64,000 nt of DNA from Chromobacterium alkanivorans (GTDB lineage: Bacteria; Pseudomonadota; Gammaproteobacteria; Burkholderiales; Chromobacteriaceae), in contig NZ_JAFHKL010000001.1 of the NCBI RefSeq assembly GCF_016937655.1, positions 620,001-684,000 of the forward strand, in the 5' to 3' direction. A program made the position numbers and the translations under genes. Positions 30,528 to 39,169 of the stretch are shown in pieces. Position 1 is the first letter of the stretch, and each line of letters opens with the position of its first letter. Under the pieces are notes generated by a model that was not told the origin of the DNA, ran no database searches, and was given only the letters and a program-made list of their open reading frames with translations.

Positions 30528-31208
30528 TCAGCTCCGGCGGAAAATCACATCCCACACGCCGTGGCCCAGCTTGATGCCGCGGGCTTCGAACTTGGTCAGC
30601 GGGCGGTAGTCCGGGCGCGGCGCGTAGCCGTCGGCGGTGTTGACCAACTGAGGCTGGCCGCTGAACACGTCCATGATCTGCAAGGCGTAGTCTTCCCAGT
30701 CGGTGGCCGCGTGCAGATAGCCGCCCGGCTTGAGTTTGGAGACTAGTTTCTCCACCAGCGGCGCCTGGATCAGGCGGCGCTTGTTATGACGTTTCTTGTG
30801 CCAGGGGTCGGGGAAGAAGATGTGCACGCCGTCCAGGCTGCCGTCGGCCAGCATGTGGTCCAGCACTTCCACCGCATCGTGGCGGATGATGCGTAGATTG
30901 CTCAATTCCTTTTCCGCGATCAGCTTGCACAGATTGCCGACGCCGGGGGAATGCACTTCCACGCCAAGGTAGTCCTGGGCCGGATTGGCGGCGGCGATTT
31001 CGGCGGTGGCGCCGCCCATGCCGAAGCCGATCTCCAGGATCTTGGGCGCGGCGCGGCCGAAGGCCTGCTCCAGATCGATGCGCTCGGGGCGGTATTCGAT
31101 GCCCCAGCGCGGCATGCCTTCGTCCATCGCGCGTTGCTGGCCGGGAGACAGATGGCCTTGGCGCAGCACGAAGCTGCGGATGGCGCGTTGAAATGCCGGA
31201 TTTTCCAT
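30528..31208 (-). CDS. trmB: tRNA (guanine-N7)-methyltransferase TrmB
   Basis: SAM-dependent methyltransferase forming m7G46 in tRNA variable loops. 226 residues, normal length. Motifs: [16 protein letters not shown] (SAM binding, about residues 56-71), the [16 protein letters not shown] catalytic segment near residue 130 and the C-terminal [17 protein letters not shown]. It follows the SDR-type gene by 36 bp on the same strand and is probably co-transcribed. Confidence 0.96.
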   Translation of the reverse strand: MENPAFQRAIRSFVLRQGHLSPGQQRAMDEGMPRWGIEYRPERIDLEQAFGRAAPKILEIGFGMGGATAEIAAANPAQDYLGVEVHSPGVGNLCKLIAEKELSNLRIIRHDAVEVLDHMLADGSLDGVHIFFPDPWHKKRHNKRRLIQAPLVEKLVSKLKPGGYLHAATDWEDYALQIMDVFSGQPQLVNTADGYAPRPDYRPLTKFEARGIKLGHGVWDVIFRRS

Positions 31209-31244
31209 AGAGAAGCCTGCTGAAAACTCAAAAAAACCGCGATG

Positions 31245-32165
31245 TTACCGAATCTTGGCCGCCGAGGCGAGCGCGGCGGCGATGCGTTCCGGCGCCAGGG
31301 CCAGCGCCGTCAGGTAGCCGGCGGTGTCGGGCCAGAGCAGTTCCGGCAGCAATTCCCGGCGCAAACGCCGGTTGCTGAGCCGTCTGGACTCCATCATATA
31401 AGACCATAGACCAGCGGAGACCCGGGCGCGGACTTCCTCGCGCGGCAGCAGCGGCGGCAAGGTTTGGCCAAGCGCGGCGGCGAGCCCGCGATACCATTCG
31501 CTGATCGGCAGCGGCTGATCGTCGCTGACGTTGTATACGCGCGGGCCGCCGCGGCATTGGCGCAAGGCGGCCGCGCAGGCGGCGGCGAGGTCGTCGGCGT
31601 GGATGTGATTGCTCCAGCTGTCCTCTTCCGGGCGGATCAGCGGCGTTTGCGAGGCGAAGCGGCTCAGCGGCAGGCGGTCGTCGGCGTAGATGCCCGGCGC
31701 GCGCAGCACCGTCAGCTGGCTGCCGTGGGCGGCGGCGAAACCGCGCAATTGGCTTTCCGCGTCCAGCCGCCGCCAGGCGCGGTCGTTGTGCGGGCGGGGG
31801 CGGGCGCCTTCGTCCAGCAAAGCGCCGTCGGCGTTGCCGTACACGCCGCTGGTGCTGATATAGACTAGGCGCTGTGGTATCCTGCAACCTTTTGCCAACG
31901 CAGACAACAACTTGCGCATGCGCAAGTCCTTGCGGCCGGTTTCCTGGGGGGGAGCGGTCAGCAGCAGATCGTCGGCCAGGCCGGCCAGGCGGCGCAAAGT
32001 GGCGGGATCGTCCAAGTCGCCGCGAATGGGCGTGACGCCCTGGCGGCGCAGCGCTTCGGCGCTTGCGCTGGAACGGCACAGCGCCAGCACCCGCCAGCGG
32101 CGGGTCAGTTCCGGCAGGGCGCGGCGCGCGACATCGCCGGCGCCGATGATCATCAAGGTTCGCAT
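31245..32165 (-). CDS. NAD(P)-dependent epimerase/SDR-family protein (YeeZ-like)
   Basis: Atypical extended short-chain dehydrogenase of about 306 residues. The N-terminal nucleotide motif MIIGAGDVARRAL and LVYISTSGVYGNADG are visible, with HIHADDLAAACAAAL in the second half. The YxxxK dyad is not obvious, as in YeeZ/YbjT-like members, so catalytic activity is uncertain. Start MRTLMIIGAG at 32165 is preferred; MRIM at 32174 is possible, and the longest start (32282) would overlap the divergent reductase gene by 79 bp. Confidence 0.82.
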   Translation of the reverse strand: MRTLMIIGAGDVARRALPELTRRWRVLALCRSSASAEALRRQGVTPIRGDLDDPATLRRLAGLADDLLLTAPPQETGRKDLRMRKLLSALAKGCRIPQRLVYISTSGVYGNADGALLDEGARPRPHNDRAWRRLDAESQLRGFAAAHGSQLTVLRAPGIYADDRLPLSRFASQTPLIRPEEDSWSNHIHADDLAAACAAALRQCRGGPRVYNVSDDQPLPISEWYRGLAAALGQTLPPLLPREEVRARVSAGLWSYMMESRRLSNRRLRRELLPELLWPDTAGYLTALALAPERIAAALASAAKIR

Positions 32166-32203
32166 GATGCGCATTTTAGCCAGATATTGAGTAGAGGAAA
32201 CAG

Positions 32204-33232
32204 ATGACAGCGCAGGTGAAAGTGCTCCCCAGCGGGCATACATTTGGCGTCGAGCCGCATGAAACCGTATTGGAAGCGGCATTGCGCCAGGGCGTGGGCC
32301 TGCCCTACGGCTGCCGCGACGGCGCTTGCGGCGCCTGCAAAGGCAAGGTAGTGGAAGGCGAAGTGAGCCAGGACGGCTTCCAGGAAAAAGCCTTGACCGA
32401 GGCCGAGCGCGCCCAGGGCATGGCGCTGTTCTGTTGCGCCCGTCCTCAGGGCGACATCACCATCGAGGCGCGCGAAGTGGCCGGCGCCGGCGACATCCAG
32501 ATCAAGACCCTGCCGTGCCGCGTCGAAAAAATCGAAAAAATCCACGACGTGGCGGTGCTCAAGCTCAAGCTGCCGGTTTCCGAGCGTTTGCAGTTCAAGG
32601 CCGGTCAATACATAGACATCCTGATGAAGGATGGCAAGAAGCGCAGCTTCTCCATCGCCAACGCGCCGCATGACGACGCCTTCCTGGAACTGCACATCCG
32701 CCATCAGCCCGGCGGCTCGTTCTCCGACTATGTGTTCAGCCAGATGAAGGAGCGCGAGATCATGCGCTTCAAGGGGCCGCTGGGTTCCTTCTTCCTGCGC
32801 GAGGATTCGGACAAGCCCATCCTTTTCGTGGCCAGCGGCACCGGTTTCGCGCCGGTCAAGGGCATCATCGAGCATGCGATCCATAGCGGCATCCAGCGCG
32901 AGATGGTGTTTTACTGGGGCGCGCGCACCAAGGCCGACCTCTATATGGCGGAGCTGGCCGGCGCTTGGCAAGCGCAGAACCCCAATATCACCTTCATCCC
33001 GGTGCTGTCCGACGCGCTGCCCACCGACGAATGGGCGGGCCGCACCGGCTTCGTCCACCAGGCGGTGCTGGAGGATTTCGACAACCTGTCCGGCTATCAG
33101 GTTTACGCCTGCGGCGCGCCGTTGATGGTGGAGGCCGCGCACGGCAGCTTCACCCGCGAGCGCGGCTTGCCGGAGGACGAATTCTTCTCCGACGCCTTCT
33201 TCCTGTCCAAGGACATGGGCGGCAGCAAGTGA
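32204..33232 (+). CDS. 2Fe-2S ferredoxin/NAD(P)H-flavin reductase (CDP-6-deoxyglucoseen reductase-like)
   Basis: 342-residue electron-transfer flavoprotein. An N-terminal plant-type 2Fe-2S domain has the C-x4-C-x2-C cluster in YGCRDGACGACKGKVV, with the fourth ligand in ALFCCARPQGD. The FAD domain contains KRSFSIANAPHDD and HIRHQPGGSFSDYV; the NAD(P) domain has FVASGTGFAPVKGIIEHA and YACGAPLMVEAA. Homologues in Neisseriaceae are annotated as AscD-like, but no deoxysugar cluster is nearby, so a general reductase role (for example feeding an oxygenase or ubiquinone pathway) is more plausible. Confidence 0.88.
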   Translation: MTAQVKVLPSGHTFGVEPHETVLEAALRQGVGLPYGCRDGACGACKGKVVEGEVSQDGFQEKALTEAERAQGMALFCCARPQGDITIEAREVAGAGDIQIKTLPCRVEKIEKIHDVAVLKLKLPVSERLQFKAGQYIDILMKDGKKRSFSIANAPHDDAFLELHIRHQPGGSFSDYVFSQMKEREIMRFKGPLGSFFLREDSDKPILFVASGTGFAPVKGIIEHAIHSGIQREMVFYWGARTKADLYMAELAGAWQAQNPNITFIPVLSDALPTDEWAGRTGFVHQAVLEDFDNLSGYQVYACGAPLMVEAAHGSFTRERGLPEDEFFSDAFFLSKDMGGSK

Positions 33233-33344
33233 GGACGCCGGCCAGGCATCCATGACGTGAGCCAGTTTTTGCGGCGAAACTGATTCGAACTGTATCGCCG
33301 CACGAACAACTGTAATGATATAAGTTGCTGATTTTTAGGAAATG

Positions 33345-33372
33345 AGCCCTTGGCGCGAGCCAGGGGCTTTTT
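33345..33372 (+). terminator. Intrinsic terminator downstream of the flavin reductase
   Basis: AGCCCTTGGC (33345-33354), GCGA loop, GCCAGGGGCT (33359-33368) and a T-rich tail. The ~110 nt between the reductase stop and this terminator also hold a 7-bp stem GCGGCGA/TCGCCGC (33271-33301), so the transcript has a structured 3' UTR. Confidence 0.75.
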
Positions 33373-33406
33373 ATTTGTCTTGCATCAAACTTGGAGGTCA
33401 TGCCGT

Positions 33407-33447
33407 TTGATTTGGGTCAATGGGCGGGCGGCCCAACTGGCTAAGAT
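33407..33447 (+). promoter_or_regulatory. FNR/ANR-type promoter of the DUF3149 gene
   Basis: An FNR-like box TTGAT-TTGG-GTCAA at 33407-33420 is followed after 21 bp by TAAGAT (33442-33447). This is close to the class II arrangement, where the box is centred at -41.5. It lies about 50 bp before the small ORF. Confidence 0.6.
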
Positions 33448-33495
33448 GAGGGTCAAGAAACCTATATGGGGCGTGGCCCCGGAAAAGGAGTGGCG

Positions 33496-33624
33496 ATGGA
33501 ACTTCTGACTCTGCTTCTCTCCGACGATGTCGGCATTTTAAGCCTGGTGACCATTGTGGTGACCACCTTAGTGGTGCTGGGCGCTCTGGTGGCGATTTTC
33601 AAGAACGTGAAAAAACCGGAGTGA
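33496..33624 (+). CDS. DUF3149-like 42-residue single-pass membrane protein
   Basis: Very short gene with a clear ribosome site (GGAAAAGGAGTGGCG) before the ATG. The product begins MELLTLLLSDDVGILSL, then has one hydrophobic helix of about 20 residues and ends in FKNVKKPE. Length, the acidic D-D/V-G motif before the helix and the basic tail fit DUF3149, a family of tiny membrane proteins of unknown function in betaproteobacteria. A strong terminator follows 46 bp later and an FNR-type promoter precedes it, so it forms its own transcription unit. Confidence 0.75.
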   Translation: MELLTLLLSDDVGILSLVTIVVTTLVVLGALVAIFKNVKKPE

Positions 33625-33669
33625 GCGCCTGAGCAAACAGGATACGTTTATCCTCTTGATGTGTGTGTT

Positions 33670-33704
33670 GGTGGATGCGGTGGTGGGCCGCATCCACTTT
33701 TTTT
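33670..33704 (+). terminator. Intrinsic terminator of the DUF3149 gene
   Basis: GTGGATGCGG / CCGCATCCAC with a 7-nt loop followed by eight T. Confidence 0.93.
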
Positions 33705-33994
33705 TGCGTGTTGCGCGTTGGCGCCGGTCTGATTCTCCTCGTCGGCCGCGGCCGCGGCCGTGCGGCCCGACCCGACCTCCCCAACTCTCCTTGCCCCGAT
33801 GTCTCCCTTCCTGAACGAAGCGCCGCTCTCTCCGGCAAGTTTTCGCGCGTTCGAATAATTAGAAATTGTTTAATAAGAGTTAAATTAATATTTTGTGCAC
33901 TGCGCATTTTATTATTTTGTCATTCCAATGGGGGGGTTCTATAAAGCTTTTGTTCTATTGCCATTGTGGGAGGGATAGGGCGAAGGGGCGCTAT

Positions 33995-34008
33995 TTGATG
34001 CAGGTCAA
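33995..34008 (+). promoter_or_regulatory. FNR/ANR-like box upstream of arcD
   Basis: TTGAT-GCAG-GTCAA, one mismatch from the FNR consensus. Anaerobic control of arc operons by ANR/FNR is established in Pseudomonas. No good -10 lies at class II spacing; TATACC at 34048-34053 would put the box near -59, closer to a class I position. Confidence 0.55.
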
Positions 34009-34039
34009 ACGGATGTTCGACTGTTCTGGCGATCACTAA

Positions 34040-34065
34040 ATCTGAGGTATACCATTGTCTCAGAT
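34040..34065 (+). promoter_or_regulatory. Inverted repeat around the putative arcD -10 region
   Basis: ATCTGAG (34040-34046), 12-bp spacer, CTCAGAT (34059-34065), a perfect 7-bp dyad enclosing TATACC. It could be an operator for an unidentified regulator, or a 5' UTR hairpin if transcription starts upstream. Confidence 0.4.
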
Positions 34066-34127
34066 GATAAGAATTTAATTATATAACAACAGATTTGCAG
34101 GTTAATGTACTCTCACGGAGAACGAAA

Positions 34128-35567
34128 ATGTCTACGGAAACTGAAACCCAAGGCGGCGGCGCTCCCAAGCTCAAGCTTGGCGCGCTGACCGCTCTGGTGG
34201 TGGGCTCCATGATCGGCGGCGGCATCTTCTCGCTGCCGCAGAACATGGCGGCGGGCGCCGGAGCCGGCGCCATCTTGATCGGTTGGGTGATTACCTTCTT
34301 CGGGATGTTGACTCTGGCATTCGCCTTTCAGATGCTGGCCAATCGCAAGCCTGAAGTGGAAGGCGGCGTTTACGGCTACGCCAAGGCCGGTTTCGGCAAC
34401 TACATGGGCTTCAACTCGGCCTGGGGTTACTGGATTTCGGCCTGGATCGGCAACGTGTCCTACTTTGTGGTGATGTTCTCGGCGCTGGCCTTCTGGTTCC
34501 CGGTGTTCGGCGAGGGCAATACCACCACCGCCATCGTCTGCGCGTCCATTCTGCTGTGGGCCTTGCATTTCCTGGTGTTGCGCGGCGTGCACGGCGCGGC
34601 CTTCATCAACACCATCACCACCGTGGCCAAACTGGTGCCGCTGGCGCTGTTCATCCTGCTGGTCATCTTCGCTTTCAAAGTGGATACCTTTAATCTGGAC
34701 TTCTGGGGCTCGGCCAAACTCGGCTCGGTCGTCGATCAAGTCAAGAGCACCATGTTGGTGACGGTGTGGGTGTTCATCGGCATCGAAGGCGCGTCGATGT
34801 TCTCCAGCCGTGCGGAAAACATGAAAGAAGTGGGCAAGGCCACCGTGATCGGCTTCCTGCTGACCATCGCCCTGCTGGTAGCGGTGTCGGTGCTGTCGCT
34901 GGGCGTGATGTCGCAAGCTGAACTGGCCGCGCTGAAAAACCCGTCCACCGCCTATGTGCTGGAAAAAGCCATCGGCCCCTGGGGCGCCAACCTGATGAAC
35001 GCCGGCCTGGTGATTTCGGTGGGCGGCGCGCTGCTGGCCTGGACGCTGCTGGCTTCGGAAGCGCCCTACCTGGCGGGCAAGGACGGCGTGATGCCCAAGG
35101 TGTTCGGCACCACCAACGCCAATGGCTCCCCGGCCGCCTCGCTGTGGCTGACCAACGGCCTGATCCAACTGTTCCTGATCATCACGCTGTTCAGTTCCGC
35201 GGGCTACCTGGCGCTGCTGTCGCTGGCCACCTCGATGATTCTGATTCCTTACCTGTTGTGCTCCGGCTACGCCTTGCTGGTGGCCAAGCGCGGCGAGGGC
35301 TACGCCCAGGGCGAATCCAGCGGCAAAGAGTTCAGCATCGCCGCCGTCGCTTCGGTCTACGGTGTTTGGCTGATCTACGCCGCGGGTCTGAAGTATCTGT
35401 TCCTGTCCATGGTGCTGTACGCCCCGGGTCTGCTGTTCTACCTGTGGGCTCGCAAGGAACGCGGAGAGAAAGCGTTCACCGGCGCCGAGGCGGTGCTGGC
35501 GGCACTGATTGTAGTGGCGGGCTTGTTCGCCGCCTACGAACTGGCTACCGGAGCGCTGACGCTCTAA
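34128..35567 (+). CDS. arcD: Arginine/ornithine antiporter ArcD
   Basis: APC-superfamily exchanger of 479 residues with about 12 transmembrane helices. It imports arginine and exports ornithine, coupling transport to the arginine deiminase pathway. The first helix contains [34 protein letters not shown] and the helix 6 segment [18 protein letters not shown] match basic amino-acid antiporters. The ATG at 34128 follows a good ribosome site (ACGGAGAACGAAA). It leads the arc cluster, with arcA 85 bp downstream. Confidence 0.94.
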   Translation: MSTETETQGGGAPKLKLGALTALVVGSMIGGGIFSLPQNMAAGAGAGAILIGWVITFFGMLTLAFAFQMLANRKPEVEGGVYGYAKAGFGNYMGFNSAWGYWISAWIGNVSYFVVMFSALAFWFPVFGEGNTTTAIVCASILLWALHFLVLRGVHGAAFINTITTVAKLVPLALFILLVIFAFKVDTFNLDFWGSAKLGSVVDQVKSTMLVTVWVFIGIEGASMFSSRAENMKEVGKATVIGFLLTIALLVAVSVLSLGVMSQAELAALKNPSTAYVLEKAIGPWGANLMNAGLVISVGGALLAWTLLASEAPYLAGKDGVMPKVFGTTNANGSPAASLWLTNGLIQLFLIITLFSSAGYLALLSLATSMILIPYLLCSGYALLVAKRGEGYAQGESSGKEFSIAAVASVYGVWLIYAAGLKYLFLSMVLYAPGLLFYLWARKERGEKAFTGAEAVLAALIVVAGLFAAYELATGALTL

Positions 35568-35652
35568 GCCGGAACCTTGTAAGAAGATTACCGGAGGCGC
35601 GCGAGATCCACGGGCCTCCACCAGCTCCCCCAATATCATTAAGGAGTTTGTC

Positions 35653-36885
35653 ATGACCAAGTTTGGTGTTCATTCCGAGTGCGGCAAGTTGCGAACTGTG
35701 ATGGTGTGCCGTCCCGGCCTGGCGCATAAGCGCCTGACCCCGGACAACTGCCACGGCCTGTTGTTCGATGACGTGATCTGGGTTGAGCGCGCGCAAAAAG
35801 ACCATGCCTACATGGTTGAGCAAATGCGCTCCCGCGGCATCGAGGTGGTGGAGGTGCACGACGCGCTGGCCAAGGTATTGGACGACAAGGCTTCCCGCGC
35901 CTGGATCCTGGACCGCAAGGTCAAGGCCGACAACGTAGGTATCGGCATGTTGCGCGATCTGCGCAGCTGGCTGGATGAAATGCCGTCTTCGCAACTGGCC
36001 GAGCATCTGGTGGGCGGCATCGCCAAGTTCGAACTGCCGTTCGACCCGAAAGGCCTGTTCGGCGGCTACCTGGACCAGTCCGAATTCGTGCTGCCGCCGG
36101 TGCCGAACAGCCTGTTCCAGCGCGACCCGTCTTGCTGGATCTATGAAGGCGTGACGCTGAACCCGATGTACTGGCCGGCTCGCCGCCAGGAAACCCTGAT
36201 TCTGCAATCCATCTACAAATTCCATCCGATGTTCGCCGGCAAGGTGAAAGTATGGTGGGGCGATTGCGACCAGGAACACGGCCCGGCCACGCTGGAAGGC
36301 GGCGATGTGATGCCGATCGGCAACGGCGTGGTCCTGATCGGCATGGGCGAACGCACCAGCCCGCAGGCGGTGGTGCAAGTGGCCAAGCGCGTGCTGGGCA
36401 AGGAAGGCGGCGCCACTCGCGTGATCGCTTGCCAGATGCCTAAGTCCCGCGCGGCGATGCACCTGGACACCGTGTTCAGCTTCCTCGACATCGACCTGCT
36501 GTCGCTGTTCCCGGACGTGGTGGACGACATCACATGCACCAGCATGTACGCCGGCGACCGCGAAGGCGAAATCCGCTTCGAACGCCATGAGGGCGTGCAC
36601 CTGGTGGAAGTGGTGCGCCAGGCGCTGGGTCTCAAGGAAATCCGCGTGATCCAGACCGGCGGCGACGCCTACCAGCGCGAACGCGAACAGTGGGACGACG
36701 GCAACAACGTGGTGGCGCTGGATCGCCGCGTGGTGGTGGCCTACGACCGCAACACCTACACCAACCGCCTGATGCGCGAGCACGGCGTGGAAGTGATCGA
36801 GATTCCGGCTTCCGAGCTGGGCCGCGGCCGCGGCGGCGGTCACTGCATGACTTGCCCGATCACTCGAGACGAAGTGAAAGTGTAA
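35653..36885 (+). CDS. arcA: Arginine deiminase
   Basis: Hydrolyses arginine to citrulline and ammonia, raising pH and feeding anaerobic ATP production. 410 residues. N-terminal [36 protein letters not shown] and [19 protein letters not shown] are conserved. The catalytic cysteine is in [10 protein letters not shown] near the C-terminus (Cys398). An AAGGAG ribosome site precedes the ATG. The pathway is completed by arcB and arcC. Confidence 0.97.
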   Translation: MTKFGVHSECGKLRTVMVCRPGLAHKRLTPDNCHGLLFDDVIWVERAQKDHAYMVEQMRSRGIEVVEVHDALAKVLDDKASRAWILDRKVKADNVGIGMLRDLRSWLDEMPSSQLAEHLVGGIAKFELPFDPKGLFGGYLDQSEFVLPPVPNSLFQRDPSCWIYEGVTLNPMYWPARRQETLILQSIYKFHPMFAGKVKVWWGDCDQEHGPATLEGGDVMPIGNGVVLIGMGERTSPQAVVQVAKRVLGKEGGATRVIACQMPKSRAAMHLDTVFSFLDIDLLSLFPDVVDDITCTSMYAGDREGEIRFERHEGVHLVEVVRQALGLKEIRVIQTGGDAYQREREQWDDGNNVVALDRRVVVAYDRNTYTNRLMREHGVEVIEIPASELGRGRGGGHCMTCPITRDEVKV

Positions 36886-36899
36886 TTCGGCTGTAGTGT

Positions 36900-36921
36900 C
36901 CCGGCCGCGGGCGCGGCCGGG
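36900..36921 (+). other. Intercistronic stem-loop between arcA and arcB
   Basis: CCCGGCCGC (36900-36908) pairs with GCGGCCGGG (36913-36921) around a 4-nt loop, without a U-run. It probably stabilises or processes the arc mRNA rather than terminating it. Confidence 0.5.
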
Positions 36922-37018
36922 AGGACAACTCAAAATTCATGTGCAAAAAGACAGGTTGACCGCCGGTTTCCCCGGAAACGACGGCCGGCTTGCCCAGACT
37001 CTAATCAGGAGCAATATC

Positions 37019-38029
37019 ATGGCTTTCAATCTGCGCAACCGTAACTTCCTCCGCATGCTGGACTTCACCCCGCGCGAAATCCGCTACATGCTCGACCTGG
37101 CCCGCGACCTGAAGCGCGCCAAGTACACCGGCACCGAACAGCAGCACCTGAAGGGCAAGAACATCGCCCTGATCTTTGAAAAAACCTCCACCCGCACCCG
37201 CTGCGCGTTTGAAGTGGCCTGCTACGACCAAGGCGCCAACGTGACCTACCTCGGGCCGTCCGGTTCGCAAATCGGCATCAAGGAATCGATGAAGGACACC
37301 GCCCGCGTGCTGGGCCGCATGTATGACGCGATCGAATACCGCGGCTTCGACCAGCACATGGTGGAGACCGAATTGGCCAAGTTCGCCGGCGTGCCGGTGT
37401 ACAACGGCCTGACCGATGAATGGCACCCGACCCAGATGCTGGCCGACGTGCTGACCATGTGGGAAAACAGCGACAAGCCTATCTCCCAGATCAGCTACAC
37501 CTATCTGGGCGACGCCCGCAACAATATGGGCAACTCCCTGCTGGTGATCGGCGCCAAATTGGGCATGGACGTGCGCATCGGCGCGCCCAAGCACCTGTGG
37601 CCGACCGACGAGCTGGTGGCGCAGTGCCGTGAAATCGCCGCCAAGACCGGCGCGCGCATCACGCTGACCGAAGACGCCAAAGCCGCGGTCAAAGGCACCG
37701 ACTTCATCCACACCGACGTATGGGTGTCGATGGGCGAGCCGGCCGAAGTCTGGGCCGAACGCATCAAGCTGCTGAAGCCTTACCAAGTGAACGCCGCGCT
37801 GATGGCCGCCGCCGAAAACCCGCAAGTGAAGTTCATGCACTGCCTGCCGGCCTACCACAACAGCGAAACCAAGGTGGGCAAGGAAATCGCCGCGCAGTAT
37901 CCGGACCTGGCCAACGGCATTGAAGTGACCGAGGACGTGTTCGAGTCCGAAGCCTGCATCGCCTTCGAACAGGCCGAGAACCGCATGCACACCATCAAGG
38001 CCATCCTGGTGGCCACGCTGGGCGATTGA
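37019..38029 (+). CDS. arcB: Ornithine carbamoyltransferase (catabolic)
   Basis: Phosphorolyses citrulline to ornithine and carbamoyl phosphate in the deiminase pathway. With ATG at 37019, preceded by AGGAGCAA, it has 336 residues, equal to catabolic OTCases. The carbamoyl-phosphate loop is [14 protein letters not shown], the ornithine loop includes the [10 protein letters not shown] motif, and [15 protein letters not shown] is intact. The catabolic role is inferred from operon context; the protein alone could serve biosynthesis (argF). A longer in-frame ORF from 36896 covers the intercistronic stem-loop and is rejected. Confidence 0.95.
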   Translation: MAFNLRNRNFLRMLDFTPREIRYMLDLARDLKRAKYTGTEQQHLKGKNIALIFEKTSTRTRCAFEVACYDQGANVTYLGPSGSQIGIKESMKDTARVLGRMYDAIEYRGFDQHMVETELAKFAGVPVYNGLTDEWHPTQMLADVLTMWENSDKPISQISYTYLGDARNNMGNSLLVIGAKLGMDVRIGAPKHLWPTDELVAQCREIAAKTGARITLTEDAKAAVKGTDFIHTDVWVSMGEPAEVWAERIKLLKPYQVNAALMAAAENPQVKFMHCLPAYHNSETKVGKEIAAQYPDLANGIEVTEDVFESEACIAFEQAENRMHTIKAILVATLGD

Positions 38030-38061
38030 TCCGGTCTTAGGCATCCCTAGCTGCACTTTTG

Positions 38062-38097
38062 CCGGCCAAGGCTTCCCTGACCGGGAACCTTGGCCGG
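38062..38097 (+). other. Intercistronic stem-loop between arcB and arcC
   Basis: CCGGCCAAGG and TTCCC (38062-38077) pair with GGGAA and CCTTGGCCGG (38083-38097), a 15-bp interrupted stem followed by only TTTC. It may be a partial terminator or an mRNA processing/stability site lowering arcC expression. Confidence 0.55.
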
Positions 38098-38161
38098 TTT
38101 CACATCAAGAACGCGGCTCGCCGTCGCAGACGGCGGGCGCGGCAATAGCGAGGAACAGAAT

Positions 38162-39106
38162 ATGCGAGTCGTCGTAGCTCTGGGCGGCAATGCCCTGCAA
38201 CGTCGCGGCGAGGCCATGACCGCCGACAATCAGCGCGCCAACGTCAAAGTGGCCGCCGAACAACTGGCCGGCGTGACCCGGCTGGGCCACAACCTGGTGA
38301 TGTGCCACGGCAACGGGCCGCAAGTGGGCCTGCTGGGCCTGCAGAACGACGCCTACGCCCGCCACGTGGACGAAAAAGTGACGCCCTACCCGCTGGACGT
38401 GCTGGGCGCGCAGACCGAAGGCATGATCGGCTATATGGTCGAGCAGGAGCTGGGCAATGTGCTGCCGTTCGAAGTGCCGATCGCCACCATCCTGACCCAG
38501 ACCGAAGTGGACGCCAAGGATCCGGCCTTCAAGAACCCGACCAAGTTCGTCGGCCCGGTTTACAGCAAGGAAGAGGCCGACAAGCTGGCCGCGGAAAAAG
38601 GCTGGACGGTGAAGGCCGACGGCGAATACTTCCGTCGCGTGGTGCCCAGCCCGAAACCGAAGCGCATCTTCGAAATGCGCCCGATCAAGTGGCTGATCGA
38701 AAAAGGCGTGGTGGTGATCGCAGCTGGCGGCGGCGGCATCCCCACCATGTACGAGGGCGACAAGCTGGTGGGCGTGGAAGCGGTGATCGACAAGGATCTG
38801 GCCTCCGCCTTGCTGGCGCGCGAAATCGACGCCGACTACTTCGTGATCGCCACCGACGTGAAGAGCGTGTTCGTCGGCTGGGGCACGCCGGAAGCCAAGG
38901 CGATCAAGCAGGCGCATCCGGACGAAATGGACAAGCTGGGCTTCGCCGCCGGCTCGATGGGTCCGAAAGTGGAAGCGGCTTGCGAGTTCGCCCGCCTGAC
39001 CGGCAAGAAAGCGGTGATCGGCGCCTTGGAAGACATCGAGAAAATCGTCAAGGGCGAGGCCGGCACCGTGATCTCCACCGAGAAAGCCGGCATCAGCTGG
39101 TATTGA
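38162..39106 (+). CDS. arcC: Carbamate kinase
   Basis: Transfers phosphate from carbamoyl phosphate to ADP, the ATP-yielding last step of the arginine deiminase pathway. 314 residues from the ATG at 38162 (AGGAACAGAAT before it). The N-terminus [33 protein letters not shown] and [14 protein letters not shown] are hallmarks of the family. The upstream in-frame extension to 38090 lacks conservation and overlaps the stem-loop region. Confidence 0.96.
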   Translation: MRVVVALGGNALQRRGEAMTADNQRANVKVAAEQLAGVTRLGHNLVMCHGNGPQVGLLGLQNDAYARHVDEKVTPYPLDVLGAQTEGMIGYMVEQELGNVLPFEVPIATILTQTEVDAKDPAFKNPTKFVGPVYSKEEADKLAAEKGWTVKADGEYFRRVVPSPKPKRIFEMRPIKWLIEKGVVVIAAGGGGIPTMYEGDKLVGVEAVIDKDLASALLAREIDADYFVIATDVKSVFVGWGTPEAKAIKQAHPDEMDKLGFAAGSMGPKVEAACEFARLTGKKAVIGALEDIEKIVKGEAGTVISTEKAGISWY

Positions 39107-39131
39107 TGTCGCCGGTGCTTAGCCAAGCGTC

Positions 39132-39158
39132 AAGGGCTGCCGTCAGGCAGCCCTTTTT
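39132..39158 (+). terminator. Intrinsic terminator after arcC
   Basis: AAGGGCTGCC / GGCAGCCCTT with a GTCA loop, followed by TTT; it ends the arc cluster. Confidence 0.88.
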
Positions 39159-39169
39159 GTCGTCTAGAC

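Larger units (their letters stand above)
33705..34127 (+). other. Non-coding upstream region of arcD
   Basis: No credible gene. It opens with a GC-rich alternating GGCCGC stretch (about 33740-33765), then turns A/T-rich (33850-33960). The proximal 130 bp hold an FNR-like box and a dyad that probably control arcD. The length suggests room for further regulators; no ArgR consensus pair was recognised. Confidence 0.6.

Noticed and set aside
33735-33770. Alternating GGCCGC-rich tract that looks like a repeat
   Set aside because: Too short and irregular to be a repeat family; no second copy was noticed in the window.
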